Below, one piece after another: positions 15,724 to 24,387 of a stretch of 57,080 bases of DNA. The position numbers and the translations under genes are program-made. The DNA comes from a virus. Below the pieces are notes generated by a model. The model ran no database searches and had not been told where the DNA came from. It saw only the letters and a list, made by a program, of their open reading frames with translations. Each line of letters starts with the position of its first letter. Within the stretch, counting starts at the first letter, position 1. The DNA is taken from positions 1 through 57,080 of IMG/VR virus record IMGVR_UViG_3300034104_001340; one strand, written 5' to 3'.

Positions 15724-16335
15724 TTAAATACCGGTGTTCACAGTCATGCTGTGGAAGCCGAGGTTGATTTTCACCAGTACATCGGGATAAGCGTCGCTGA
15801 TGGGCGAAGCAAAACCGAGGATGCGGAAGGCGGCGGGGACAGTAACTACAGTTGCGTCAAGCGCACTGGTGGAATTGCCGGTCGAAGTGCTGCCAGTAGA
15901 AGTGCTCTGGGCAGCAGCGAAGAACGTATTCGCGCCAATGACAGCCTGAGTTGCAGTGCCGTCCAGCTGGGCTTGGAAAAGCACCATCGGGTCGTCTACA
16001 ACAAGCGCCTGCACTACGCCAGTGGTGCCCGAGGGGTAGTACTGACTGAAGATCAGCTGACCCTGAGCGTTAACGTAGTTGCAACCAACGAACACACCAA
16101 GACCACCGGTTACGCTGGTAGAACCAGTCGGCCAGTCATTGGTAGTGGCGTCAGCGCCGGTACCGGTAACAATGTTGATATAACCGCTGGCGTTTATGTA
16201 CACAACACTTCCGAAGAAGATGTTGGTAGAGTAGCCAGCCGGGTCGATCAAGTACGTGGAAGTGGCACCCGCGTAGGGCATGCCGTCCACGCGCTTAACG
16301 GGGCGAAGCCCGTAAGGTGATGCGGTGGTAGCCAT
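15724..16335 (-). CDS. Virion structural protein (capsid decoration-like)
   Basis: 203 aa, beginning MATTASPYGLRPVKRVDGMP, a start I know from phage proteins encoded beside the capsid gene. The remainder is beta-rich with Tyr, Gly and Ser and a Ser/Thr-rich linker near residue 150. It ends LGFHSMTVNTGI. It lies 13 bases upstream of the capsid gene in the same operon. A head decoration or minor capsid role is likely. Confidence 0.6.
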   Translation of the reverse strand: MATTASPYGLRPVKRVDGMPYAGATSTYLIDPAGYSTNIFFGSVVYINASGYINIVTGTGADATTNDWPTGSTSVTGGLGVFVGCNYVNAQGQLIFSQYYPSGTTGVVQALVVDDPMVLFQAQLDGTATQAVIGANTFFAAAQSTSTGSTSTGNSTSALDATVVTVPAAFRILGFASPISDAYPDVLVKINLGFHSMTVNTGI

Positions 16336-16352
16336 TTTTAGCTCCTAAAAAG

Positions 16353-16799
16353 TTAACGTTTTCCGAAAGTTACCTTGGTTGACTGCTCGTTAAAAAGCGG
16401 CATCCGAGGGTCATTCTCGCGCATAAAGTTGTTGTTTACTGACGTCATCTGGCTCTTAGCCATATTGCGGTAATACTCATTCCGCTCGTCAACCATCTCA
16501 ACTGGGGCTTTGCAAAGCATCAGCCCACCCATAACGATGTTGTCCTTGAAGCGCTCGCTTTCGACGCCTACCAGCACAATCTCGGGGTGATCCGTGGCTT
16601 TTACGGGTTCCCAACCCTCACGCAGTTTCGAGGATACGTTAGTAGGATCAGCTGCCCCACGAGTGCTAAGGCGCACCCAGTGATACACATACCCCGGTTC
16701 TGGAGTAGGTGACGGAAGAAGCTCGGGACGTACCCACGATTTCGTGCGGGTGGTCGTTTCCCGGGACTCCAGTTCACGGCTCAGTCTGTTCGCAGTCAT
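16353..16799 (-). CDS. Conserved phage head-region protein
   Basis: 148 aa. The N-terminus is basic and charged (RELESRETTTRTKSWVRPEL), followed by GYVYHWVRLSTRGAADPTNV, KLREGWEPVKATDHP and MGGLMLCKAPVEMVDERNEY. I know this pattern as a protein that regularly lies between scaffold and capsid genes in aquatic phages. It overlaps the scaffold stop by four bases. Exact function unknown; an assembly or internal head protein is likely. Confidence 0.65.
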   Translation of the reverse strand: MTANRLSRELESRETTTRTKSWVRPELLPSPTPEPGYVYHWVRLSTRGAADPTNVSSKLREGWEPVKATDHPEIVLVGVESERFKDNIVMGGLMLCKAPVEMVDERNEYYRNMAKSQMTSVNNNFMRENDPRMPLFNEQSTKVTFGKR

Positions 16800-17830
16800 T
16801 TCGTATTCCTCAGTTCAGCAACCTGTTTGGCGTATAGTTCGAGCGGCACTCCCAGCCGTTTGGCTATGGCGACCTGTGTTTGCGTTAAAGTGACCTTTCT
16901 AGGGGCCGTGCTCCGCGTAGCGGGTGCAACCACATTAGGTGCCTTGGCCTTAGCCTTGGGCGGTTCATGCTCTTCCCCATCGTCATCGTCAAACGACTCC
17001 GGGAACAATTTGCGCATACGAGAGTTAATCTTCTCGTAGTATTCGTCTGATCGAGGGTCTACACCCTCTTTCACTAGCTTGCTGTGGTATCCCAGTGCTG
17101 ATGCGGTCATCTCGTCATCTGCACCAAACCACGAATTTTCTTGTCTCCAGTTCTCTGCACGTTCATCCACTGTGGGAGCTTGCGTGGGTCGAACAGGAGC
17201 CGTTGGAGCCTGTTGTACAGGAGTTTCTCTTTCTTGTAAAGACTTGGGTTTTAGCCCAGCCACCTTGTCGCCCCTGATCTTAGCCGAGGTTAAGGCTTCC
17301 TGCGCCGCCAACAGTTGGTCAGCGTCGCCAGCTTCATACGCTTCTTTGTAGCGTTTCTTGGCGGCATCAAGCTCTAACGTAACCTGCTGCTTAGCCTGCT
17401 CAATGAGCGTGTTATGGCTACGGTCAGTCGTATTCTGGAGCTGTTTGTTTTCCTCCACCAGCTTGCGAGCGTAGGCTTCCAACTCCTGCCGTTCACGCAA
17501 AGCCTGTTCTTTGGCCCGGCGTTCGTCGTGGTAGCCCTTGCTGAAGTGCTGAAGGCGCTTCTTAACCTTGTCGGAATACTCCGCAAGCTCGTCGTCAGAA
17601 ACTTCCGCCGGAGGGTCAGATTTCTTACGGTTGCGATCCTTAGGCGGCGTATCGTCTGCTATCTCGATCTCAAACTCGTCGGTCTCTACACCGGGCTTTT
17701 CTGGCTTCTTGGTTACTTCATTGCGGCCTTTTGGCGGCTCAAGCTCAATCTTGAGCTCCTCCATCTGCTCTTGCTTGCTTGAGTCTTCTGCCTCGTGGGG
17801 GAACTCGAATGTCACTTCTTGTCTGGGCAT
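16796..17830 (-). CDS. Head scaffolding protein
   Basis: 344 aa. It has an acidic, Pro/Lys-rich N-terminal region up to residue 90, a long charged coiled coil at about 95-200 (KKRLQHFSKGYHDERRAKEQ), a Pro-rich linker (PVQQAPTAPVRPTQAP), and a C-terminal basic segment (KVTLTQTQVAIAKRLGVPLE). This layout, with a coiled coil and a small basic C-terminal domain that binds capsid, is typical of phage scaffolds. It lies between the portal/GroES-like genes and the capsid. No protease domain is seen. Confidence 0.75.
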   Translation of the reverse strand: MPRQEVTFEFPHEAEDSSKQEQMEELKIELEPPKGRNEVTKKPEKPGVETDEFEIEIADDTPPKDRNRKKSDPPAEVSDDELAEYSDKVKKRLQHFSKGYHDERRAKEQALRERQELEAYARKLVEENKQLQNTTDRSHNTLIEQAKQQVTLELDAAKKRYKEAYEAGDADQLLAAQEALTSAKIRGDKVAGLKPKSLQERETPVQQAPTAPVRPTQAPTVDERAENWRQENSWFGADDEMTASALGYHSKLVKEGVDPRSDEYYEKINSRMRKLFPESFDDDDGEEHEPPKAKAKAPNVVAPATRSTAPRKVTLTQTQVAIAKRLGVPLELYAKQVAELRNTK

Positions 17831-17843
17831 ACGCTGTTACTCC

Positions 17844-18275
17844 TCAGATAGCACGTGCAATAGCACGGGGGTTGGGGACGATGGCCTGCACGGAGTCGTC
17901 GTTGAGCAGTCGATACTCAGTAGCACCAATGCGGAATCTTGTGCCACTGTTTGGACGGAACATCACGTAGTCCCCAGTTTTGCACCAAGGGCCCGTCGGG
18001 AACCGGGTCTGGTCCGCGTAGGCTTGGTCACCCATGTCCAACACAAGACCTATCGACGACAGAATCAACTCCTCCCGCATGGTCTTTGTAGCTTTTAAGA
18101 TACCGCCATCGAACTCCTCCTCAACTTCAGGGAGTGCGATCAGCAGGTGGTATCCGGTGGGGGTGGGGATAGCTGCTTCCAGCTCCGCCAAGGCTCTCTC
18201 CTGCTCTGCATACAGCGCAGCTCGCTTCTGCTCCAGCTCAACCATAGCTGGGGTTTTCTCCGCTACTTCAGTCAT
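17844..18275 (-). CDS. GroES-like co-chaperonin
   Basis: 143 aa from the ATG at 18275. It overlaps the upstream stop by 8 bases and has GAGAG 7 bases before it; an in-frame ATG at 18302 is possible but has no ribosome site. After an acidic helix the rest follows the chaperonin-10 plan: PTPTGYHLLIALPEVEEEFD, GGILKAT, GLVLDMGDQAYADQTRFPTG, GDYVMFRPNSGTRFRIG, and a C-terminal strand. Like T4 gp31 it may cap host GroEL to fold the capsid protein. The mobile loop and roof are atypical. It sits between portal and scaffold. Confidence 0.75.
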   Translation of the reverse strand: MTEVAEKTPAMVELEQKRAALYAEQERALAELEAAIPTPTGYHLLIALPEVEEEFDGGILKATKTMREELILSSIGLVLDMGDQAYADQTRFPTGPWCKTGDYVMFRPNSGTRFRIGATEYRLLNDDSVQAIVPNPRAIARAI

Positions 18276-18465
18276 CGTCATTCTCTCGATAGTGTCGCGC
18301 AAGGTCTGATACTTCTCGCCGTGCGGTCGCTAGACCTCGAATGACTCCGCACGTATGCCTGTACTCGTCGAAGCTTTTGGCGGCTCCTTCGGTCAGGGAT
18401 TCTTCTGAGGCCCGCTGCGCTGCAGCCAGCTTTTCTTCCAGCACGTCAAAGACGGTTTTAGCCAT
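18268..18465 (-). CDS. Conserved small helical protein near the portal gene
   Basis: 65 aa, beginning MAKTVFDVLEEKLAAAQRAS and continuing DEYRHTCGVIRGLATARREV. It is one amphipathic helical hairpin with an acidic end (ENDDD). Similar short proteins lie between portal and scaffold genes in many aquatic phages. It starts one base after the stop of the preceding 50-aa gene. Function unknown. Confidence 0.65.
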   Translation of the reverse strand: MAKTVFDVLEEKLAAAQRASEESLTEGAAKSFDEYRHTCGVIRGLATARREVSDLARHYRENDDD

Positions 18466-18466
18466 G

Positions 18467-18619
18467 TTATCGACCCTGACCTCTGTAGGCTTTGTGGGAG
18501 CGCTTTTGCGCCTTATTCATAGAGCTACGTTTAACGGCACCGTCACCGATGCTCGTCCCCTTCTTAGCCTTGTGGGCCAGCTGGTCGCTGAGGCTGTTCT
18601 GACTGAACTGTTTGACCAC
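18467..18619 (-). CDS. Small basic protein, GTG start, overlapping the portal gene
   Basis: 50 aa from a GTG at 18619, preceded by AAGGAGAGAGCAA, a strong ribosome site. It overlaps the portal 3' end by 56 bases in another frame. The sequence is basic (KQFSQNSLSDQLAHKAKKG, then SSMNKAQKRSHKAYRGQGR). The ending SSMxKxxKRxxKxYRGQGR recurs, from memory, in small genes next to phage portals. It ends one base before the next gene's ATG. The good ribosome site, tight spacing and recognisable tail support a real gene; function unknown. Confidence 0.7.
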   Translation of the reverse strand: MVKQFSQNSLSDQLAHKAKKGTSIGDGAVKRSSMNKAQKRSHKAYRGQGR

Positions 18620-21035
18620 TTGCTCTCTCCTTCGTTTGCTCCTTGGCCATGCCGAGAAGCTCTTTCGCTGTTTCAAGCTGCAACTTCTGCGCAGCCTGCT
18701 GTTGTTGAGACTGAATGCGCGCAGCCTCGCTGGCGGTCTGTGCGGCGATGCGCTGACGCTCGACGTCCACTTTCTCCTGTGCCAAGGCGTTGTCGGCTGC
18801 ATCTTTTGCTGCTTTGCGTTGGAGCTCGGCGCCCTTGAGCTGAAGCTCCTGCTGCTGCATCTGAATGACCGGGTCCTGCTGTTGCTGCTGGGCCGCCTGT
18901 TGCGCTGCCATAGCCTGCTTCTGCTGCGTAAGCTGCATACCCGCCTGCGACATAACCTGCGACAGCAGTACTTCGGCTTCCTCCGGCATCTCTTTGCCCG
19001 GCTCGGCCAGCGACACACCCAGCTTTTCTTCTATCTGCTTGCGGTAGGCGAAGGCCATATGCTCGGCAATGTGGGCGCTGAGGGCTGACATAATCTGCTG
19101 CGCCGCCGGATTCTGTCCGATGAACGCCGCGATCTGCGGGTCCTGCATGAACGCTTGGTGAGTCGCAATGTGGGCGTCGTGATCCTGATACATAAACGCC
19201 TTGATGGGTTTGCCCACCAGCGCTGCCATGTTCTCGCTGACCGGATCGGAGGGTTTGATGTCGTCCTTGGTCGGGACGAGCTTGTCGGCGTTCTTGATGC
19301 CCAACACCTCGATCATCTGGCGATGCAGCTGCGGCAGGTCGTATATCTGCGGGGCGTTCTGGGCCATTTGCAGCACAGCTTGGTACTGCACTACACGCTG
19401 CGCCATGGTGCTGCTGTTGGGGTCGCTGACGGGAATGACCTCGACCATCGCATAGTCCTCCTGCCTTGCACGGGCTTCCCCGCGCTCAGGTACATAGAGG
19501 TACTCAGTCGGAGCGTACTCAGCAATGATAGAGCGCAAGAGTTTGAACTCCTGCTTCATCGCGTAATGCACCCGGGCCTGCACAGCCGCCATCGGTTTCA
19601 GCGTGCGTTCCAGCAGGGCAAGTGTGGTCCCCACTGGCGCGTTGGCGCTCATATCACTGATTTTCATATCGCTGATGGCGCCGAGCCTGCGACCTTCCTC
19701 GGTGATCTGATTCAACAACGCCAGCAGGGTCTGGCTCGGCTCCTTGTAAGGCAGCGTCATGATATTGTCGCGGATCGACCCACTGGCCACGTCCACGTCG
19801 CGGAACTCGCCCGGCGGGATGGGGGTGTCGTCACCCTTGATGCGCAAGCCACGAGTCTTGAGGCCCCCGGGCAAGTTAGCCAGCGTACCTGCGTCAACTA
19901 ATTGACGGATCAGCGAAGTGCCTGCACGGGCGTAGCCACCCACGATGTGGATCAGACCAAGTCCGTAAAAGCCAAACCCCGGCACATACACGTAGTGCAC
20001 GAAGTACTGGCGCTTTAACATCAAAGCGTCATCAGGGTTCCAGTTGCGGCGTATCGCCAGCACCTTGCTCGTACCCCGGTCGATCGTCACCACGTAAGGT
20101 TTGGCGATCTCGTCGTCTTCTTCCTCATCCAAGCCCTCTATCACGAGCTCGGCATGCACCTCGTACAAGGTATAGCGATCGTCGTCGGTCAGGGTGTAAC
20201 CACCCTCCTCAGCCTTCTTCTCCTCAATGTCGGAGTGATACGGCGTCGGCTCACCAAGGTCTACGTCGATGTAGAAGCCCGACTGCTGGAGCTTCTTGAT
20301 CTCGTTCTTGGTCTTGCGCATCACGTGAGTCACACGTTCCGCAGTCTCAATGTGGGACGCACCGTAAGGCACGATCACGTCTTCCGGCGGGATAAAGAGT
20401 GCCACTTGGCGCCCAATGGCGGGGTCGTAGTAAATCTTCTTAAACGCCGAACCAGCAAGGCCGAGGGTGTACAGCATGCGCTCATGCTCGGGGCGGTACT
20501 CCACCATGACGTCGGTGAGCTCGTAGTTCATGTCACCTTTGACACGTAGCGCTGCATCCTCCTTCTCCCGGGTGGCTTCGCCCAGAATCTTGGTCTTCAC
20601 CGGACCTGCGGCGGGAAACGTCTCGCTCATGGTCTCAGCTTGGAACCTGATAGCCGCCTCAGCCAGCACGGTGCTGTACACGCCACATGCGCCCTGCCAC
20701 GGATCACTACGCTCCTCATAGCGGAAGCCCAGCACCTCAAGACCCTTGACGAACGTATCCGCCCAGTCTTTCCGGCTGTTGCGATCGGCGTCGATGAGCC
20801 CAATCAGGTCGTCGGCCAAGCCACTCATCACGCCCTCATCGAGGTACTCAGCGAGGTTGGCATCGAACGGCGCACCGGCGGCCTCATCCAACTCAAGCTC
20901 CGGCATTATCGTGATCTCCACGCTACCGTCAGCCAACGTGACCATCTCAGGGTTCACGATATCAATTTCGAGCGCCTCACCGGGCTCGCTTTCCAGCCCC
21001 ATGGGGGCGGCGTACAGACCTTTTTCAATTGCCAT
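18564..21035 (-). CDS. Portal protein (P22-type)
   Basis: 823 aa from the ATG at 21035 (GGAG seven bases upstream); an in-frame ATG at 21056 lacks a site and overlaps the previous gene. Diagnostic stretches are WADTFVKGLEVLGFRYEERS, DPWQGACGVYSTVLAEAAIR, RPEHERMLYTLGLAGSAFKK and PPEDVIVPYG, as in large P22-like portals. The last 150 residues are a long Gln/Ala-rich coiled coil (about 670-800) that would line a barrel into the capsid. It follows TerL and precedes the scaffold, as expected. It forms the dodecameric DNA channel. Confidence 0.85.
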   Translation of the reverse strand: MAIEKGLYAAPMGLESEPGEALEIDIVNPEMVTLADGSVEITIMPELELDEAAGAPFDANLAEYLDEGVMSGLADDLIGLIDADRNSRKDWADTFVKGLEVLGFRYEERSDPWQGACGVYSTVLAEAAIRFQAETMSETFPAAGPVKTKILGEATREKEDAALRVKGDMNYELTDVMVEYRPEHERMLYTLGLAGSAFKKIYYDPAIGRQVALFIPPEDVIVPYGASHIETAERVTHVMRKTKNEIKKLQQSGFYIDVDLGEPTPYHSDIEEKKAEEGGYTLTDDDRYTLYEVHAELVIEGLDEEEDDEIAKPYVVTIDRGTSKVLAIRRNWNPDDALMLKRQYFVHYVYVPGFGFYGLGLIHIVGGYARAGTSLIRQLVDAGTLANLPGGLKTRGLRIKGDDTPIPPGEFRDVDVASGSIRDNIMTLPYKEPSQTLLALLNQITEEGRRLGAISDMKISDMSANAPVGTTLALLERTLKPMAAVQARVHYAMKQEFKLLRSIIAEYAPTEYLYVPERGEARARQEDYAMVEVIPVSDPNSSTMAQRVVQYQAVLQMAQNAPQIYDLPQLHRQMIEVLGIKNADKLVPTKDDIKPSDPVSENMAALVGKPIKAFMYQDHDAHIATHQAFMQDPQIAAFIGQNPAAQQIMSALSAHIAEHMAFAYRKQIEEKLGVSLAEPGKEMPEEAEVLLSQVMSQAGMQLTQQKQAMAAQQAAQQQQQDPVIQMQQQELQLKGAELQRKAAKDAADNALAQEKVDVERQRIAAQTASEAARIQSQQQQAAQKLQLETAKELLGMAKEQTKERASGQTVQSEQPQRPAGPQG

Positions 21036-21037
21036 AA

Positions 21038-21247
21038 TTACTCCGTTGGGACCCACTTACCCAGTGGGCAGCCTGCACTTTTACGAAACACTTTTACCGG
21101 CATTATGCAGCCGCATTCTTTGCACTGACCAGTGAGCTGGATGAGCCTCGGACACTGCTTGCACACTTCCAAGCGTGCTTTAGCCATCTGTCTCACCTCT
21201 AGGGTTAAGCCCGGCACATGCTGCTGCAGCCACTCAACCGCGCTCAT
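21038..21247 (-). CDS. Zinc-finger protein between TerL and portal
   Basis: 69 aa. Cysteines are arranged as CKQCPRL...GQCKECGCIM...SAGCPLGKW. The CxxC / CxxCGC / CPxGKW pattern is known from small zinc-binding proteins beside terminase genes in T4-like cyanophages and other aquatic phages. It overlaps the terminase stop by one base and ends two bases before the portal ATG. It may help packaging or late transcription; function is not established. Confidence 0.7.
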   Translation of the reverse strand: MSAVEWLQQHVPGLTLEVRQMAKARLEVCKQCPRLIQLTGQCKECGCIMPVKVFRKSAGCPLGKWVPTE

Positions 21248-22791
21248 CAGTAGTAACCTTCTCTCCGCCGTTTGTAGTAGCGCTGCTCTTCGGGCTCGTC
21301 ACTGGGCAACCGGAGGAACCCTCCCTGCCTGAACCGCAGCAACGCCATAATGCACGTATCCACATAGTCATCGTGCTCACCAGCCGGAAAGCTCGCCACC
21401 TCGTCGATGACCGCCTCCGCCCACGAGGTATTTGGTGCCCATACTATACCAGATGCAAATAGGTCTGATACTGCGTTGAGTCGGGCCATCTTGTTGTTGG
21501 GGTTGTTTGTCGTACCACGCACCGGTGTGTAGTCCTGTGCCGGTATACCCATGGCCCGCAGTTCGTAAATAAGGGGGGCACCGGAAGCTTTCTTCTCCAC
21601 GATGAGCGAGTCGGGCTTGTAGGCGTCGTACTGCTCTACTACCAGCCGCTTAAGTGTAGGGAACTCTGCTCGCTCCTTGATGGCGTTGAGCAGGATGAGG
21701 TTGGCTTGTTTCTCACCCTTGTCGTTGTTCTGGTAGAACACCCCCCACGTAGTACACGCCGAGAAGTCAGCCCGGTTGTTGGCCTCAAACGCCGTATCCC
21801 ATGCCTGCAGGATGTAGTCACAGTCCGGCGGGTCCTCTTCCTCCCACTGCTTCCACCACTCGCGCTTGATAATAGCGGAGGCATCCGAGGTGGGATTCTG
21901 CTGATACTGGGCCGTCCACTTGGCATTAGACAGGGTCTCCTTGAGCTTCTGCATGTCGTCGAGGGTCCAAAACTCGGGCCACAACGCGTTGCCAGAGGGC
22001 AAAATCGCCGGAAATTCAATGACTTCCCACGTATCCCCACCCCTCTGGGCCTCTGCTTTAAGCACTTGGGCTGTTAAGTCCCGCTGACTCCATCGGGTCA
22101 TGACCACGACTATGGCCCCGCCCGGCTGCAGACGCTGCCTTGGACCTGAGGTGTACCACTCATACACCTTATCGTAGACCTCTGGGTTAGTCTCAGCAGC
22201 CACAGCCTCCGCTTCCGAGTGCGGATCGTCGATTATCATGAGGTCGGCACCGCGACCGGTCATCGTACCGCCTACACCGATGGCAAAGTAGGTACCTTGC
22301 TTGTTGGTATCCCATCGCCCAGCAGCCTTGGAGTCTGCGGACAGCACCAACTCAGGGAAAATCTCCTTGTAAGCCTCGGAATCCACCAAGTTTCTTACTT
22401 TTCGACCGAACGTCTGTGCCAGCTCTGCCGTGTTGGACGACTGGATGACCTTTTTGTGCGGAAATTGCCCCAAAAACCACGCAGGCAGGATGTAGGAGGC
22501 AAATTCTGACTTGGTATGCCGGGGTGGCATGTTGATAATGAGGCGTTTCAGCTCTCCTCTGGCCACCCGCTCGAAGGCATTTGCCATGATGGCGTGGTGC
22601 CTACCGTGTATAAACGTAGGCCAGACGTGCTTGACGAAGGTGAGGAACCGATCTTTGCACTGCCCCTTGTGTTTCAAGGCTTCCAGCTTGGTCAACTGGG
22701 CTAGTAACAGCTCCTGCTCAGGCACGGAGAGTAACGAGAGGATGCTCGGGATGTCTTTTAGCGATATGTCGTTTAGTCGCTCAGACGTCAT
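21247..22791 (-). CDS. terL: Terminase large subunit
   Basis: 514 aa from the ATG at 22791, which overlaps the TerS stop and has GAGGAC upstream; a longer frame to 22926 reads out of frame through TerS and is not supported. The ATPase domain has an atypical Walker A at 88-96 (MPPRHTKSE), as in this terminase group, and Walker B at 184-190 (LMIIDDP). The RNase H-like nuclease has QAWDTAFE, VEKKASG and GEHDDYVDTC with its acidic residues intact. It cuts and pumps DNA into the procapsid through the portal. Confidence 0.92.
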   Translation of the reverse strand: MTSERLNDISLKDIPSILSLLSVPEQELLLAQLTKLEALKHKGQCKDRFLTFVKHVWPTFIHGRHHAIMANAFERVARGELKRLIINMPPRHTKSEFASYILPAWFLGQFPHKKVIQSSNTAELAQTFGRKVRNLVDSEAYKEIFPELVLSADSKAAGRWDTNKQGTYFAIGVGGTMTGRGADLMIIDDPHSEAEAVAAETNPEVYDKVYEWYTSGPRQRLQPGGAIVVVMTRWSQRDLTAQVLKAEAQRGGDTWEVIEFPAILPSGNALWPEFWTLDDMQKLKETLSNAKWTAQYQQNPTSDASAIIKREWWKQWEEEDPPDCDYILQAWDTAFEANNRADFSACTTWGVFYQNNDKGEKQANLILLNAIKERAEFPTLKRLVVEQYDAYKPDSLIVEKKASGAPLIYELRAMGIPAQDYTPVRGTTNNPNNKMARLNAVSDLFASGIVWAPNTSWAEAVIDEVASFPAGEHDDYVDTCIMALLRFRQGGFLRLPSDEPEEQRYYKRRREGYY

Positions 22792-23416
22792 CAACGTCGT
22801 CCTCTGACACCGCAGGGATGTCGAGTTCTTCCTTAAGCTGGTACAGGGACTCGTTGGGGTGCTCGAACACTCCAAGCTCCTCATCCAGCGCCGCCCCGTT
22901 AGGCACGGTCTCCACCACGCTGGCATTCATCAACCGCTTCACACGCTCTTTTATCTCATTTTCGAGATGAGCCGGGTCCTTATAGTTGATCGTAATCTCA
23001 CTACGGTCGGTAAACAGGCTGATGTCTTTGTGCTTACCGAGCAGCTCAAGCGCCTTAAGCTCGTACTTGGGGTCCCCGCAGTTGGCAAGCTCCATCAGCT
23101 TGTTGGTAATGGCAGCCCTAGCAGCGGCTACATCAAGGGCAAGTTGCGCACCGTACGTACGCAGGAAGGCCCCGGCAGCAAAGGCCGTGTTGGGCTGTGT
23201 AAGATTCTTGGTTTTGCCCTTCTCAACCACTTCTTTAAGCAGGGCTTGCTCGCGGGCAGTGTCTTCAGGACCAAGCGTAAGGGGTGCACCGAGTGCGTTC
23301 TGCAGCTCCGCCGTATTGGCAGCAAGAGTCATCTCGTCAAGCAGTGTGTCCACTGTTTCAGCAGAGAGGTCGTACGGGACCGGATGGTCCTTGGTGGGTG
23401 TGATGCTTACAGTCAT
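22781..23416 (-). CDS. terS: Terminase small subunit (probable)
   Basis: 211 aa from the ATG at 23416 (MTVSITPTKD). The centre is helical with ALDVAAARAAITNKLMELAN and KYELKALELLGKHKDISLFT, followed by RSEITINYKDPAHLENEIKE. I know this pattern from the gene before TerL in aquatic phages. It overlaps TerL by 11 bases. TerS recognises packaging DNA; its own promoter region is the G-run tract. No strong ribosome site is seen at this start, so the start is less certain. Confidence 0.7.
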   Translation of the reverse strand: MTVSITPTKDHPVPYDLSAETVDTLLDEMTLAANTAELQNALGAPLTLGPEDTAREQALLKEVVEKGKTKNLTQPNTAFAAGAFLRTYGAQLALDVAAARAAITNKLMELANCGDPKYELKALELLGKHKDISLFTDRSEITINYKDPAHLENEIKERVKRLMNASVVETVPNGAALDEELGVFEHPNESLYQLKEELDIPAVSEDDVDDV

Positions 23417-23448
23417 ATGCGCAAGTACTGGGTACTGATGGCGCGCAG

Positions 23449-23476
23449 TGTATATGGGGGGTGGGGGGCTTTGCAA
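23449..23476 (-). promoter_or_regulatory. Possible weak promoter for the late operon
   Basis: On the minus strand TTGCAA (23476-23471) and TATACA (23454-23449) are spaced 16 bp, 33 bp upstream of the TerS ATG. Both hexamers match the consensus only partly. It is the only sigma70-like pair I see between the G-run tract and TerS. An activator or phage-modified polymerase would be needed. Confidence 0.35.
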
Positions 23477-23700
23477 GCGCGGGTCCCTTGACGGGGGGTG
23501 TTTGCTGAGTTGAGGGGGGTGGGGTCTGGTGGAAAAAAGTGAGTTAGTGGGGGGAGGGGGGTTGCGTTGTAGCTACAAGAGGCTTGGCTTTGTAAAGTTA
23601 ACTTGGGGGGTGGGGTGGTGTGAGTGGGATAGTATGATAGATGGCGGGGGGGCTTTTGTCTGGGCAAAGGGGGGTGGGGTATGGGTGGGGTAAGCGCCCC

Positions 23701-23715
23701 CCTAACATTGTTATG
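23701..23715 (+). promoter_or_regulatory. 15-bp palindrome, copy 1 (imperfect)
   Basis: CCTAACATTGTTATG, with the core TAACATTGTTA intact and the right arm broken by one base. It lies 97 bp upstream of the first early gene. Confidence 0.7.
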
Positions 23716-23811
23716 GCGGAATCTACCAAAGCGCATATTGAATTACGATATGTGCTATAGTGGTTACGTCATCAAGTCGATGGCATCCAGCAACTAACTA
23801 AGGGTAAGCAC

Positions 23812-24387
23812 ATGAAAGCAGATAAGAAAGTAGTAGCAGCAGAACAGGCCGCCGTTGCACTTAGCACCATCCTTATGGCCACGCGTGAGGCGGCAATCAA
23901 TGAGGCGGCGAATCAGTATGGCGCGCTCCGCAAGTATGCAGCTGCATGCAACGAACTGTTCGGCATCCTGCCAACCTTTGATGGTAAGTATTGGTTTAAC
24001 GTGGACGGTAATGCTAAAGGTTCAGAGTTTACCGCCATTCATGCTGAATGGGCCTTGTTTCGCGAGGGACTGGTAAACAATAAGTGCAAGAATGTTAGCG
24101 TATACCGCAAGCGCCTCCGCGAACTTGCCTATGCTGAATCCGGCCTTGCACCTGAAACCACCACCGAAATTGAAGGCGCTGAGGGTGAAGGCGCTGAGGG
24201 TGAAGGCGCCGGAGACAAGGCCCGTCCCATCAAAGGCCGTATGCTTGAGGAGTTGGGCAAACTGTACAAAGCCCGCTTCAACGAAAAGTATGCTAGCGAG
24301 ATCACGGATGAAATCCGCGCCGCAACCAAGCACATTGAACAGGCGCTGCTGGCACTTGGCGCCAACCTGAATGATCTGGTGAAGTAA
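23812..24387 (+). CDS. First early gene, unknown function
   Basis: 191 aa, start supported by AAGGGTAAGCAC before the ATG. The N-terminal half is helical (VVAAEQAAVALSTILMATRE) with WFNVDGNAKGSEFTAIHAEW; an acidic linker repeats EGAEGEG; the C-terminal helix is ITDEIRAATKHIEQALLALG. No family is recognised. It is the first gene of the plus block and is followed by its own terminator, so it may be an abundant early product. Confidence 0.65.
   Translation: MKADKKVVAAEQAAVALSTILMATREAAINEAANQYGALRKYAAACNELFGILPTFDGKYWFNVDGNAKGSEFTAIHAEWALFREGLVNNKCKNVSVYRKRLRELAYAESGLAPETTTEIEGAEGEGAEGEGAGDKARPIKGRMLEELGKLYKARFNEKYASEITDEIRAATKHIEQALLALGANLNDLVK

Larger units (their letters stand above)
23417..23811. 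other. Divergent intergenic region with 13 G-runs
   Basis: This 395-bp spacer separates the minus-strand late block from the plus-strand early block and has no gene. From 23456 to 23690 the plus strand carries 13 runs of four to seven G, several in GGGGGG-T-GGGG pairs, so G-quadruplex formation on that strand is likely. Strand asymmetry is extreme: C-runs are nearly absent until 23697. The right end is AT-rich, with an imperfect copy of the 15-bp palindrome at 23701 and the ribosome site for the next gene. It could be the packaging start or a transcription or replication control site. Confidence 0.7.

Noticed and set aside
18467-19018. 183-aa Arg/Cys-rich frame antiparallel in style to the portal gene end
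   Set aside because: Its first 130 residues are the alternative frame of the portal coiled coil. Only the last 50 residues, starting at the GTG at 18619, look like a gene.
22792-22926. 45-residue N-terminal extension of the terminase large subunit
   Set aside because: It reads through terS in another frame, is Arg/Trp/Ser-rich and unlike terminases. The ATG at 22791 has a ribosome site.
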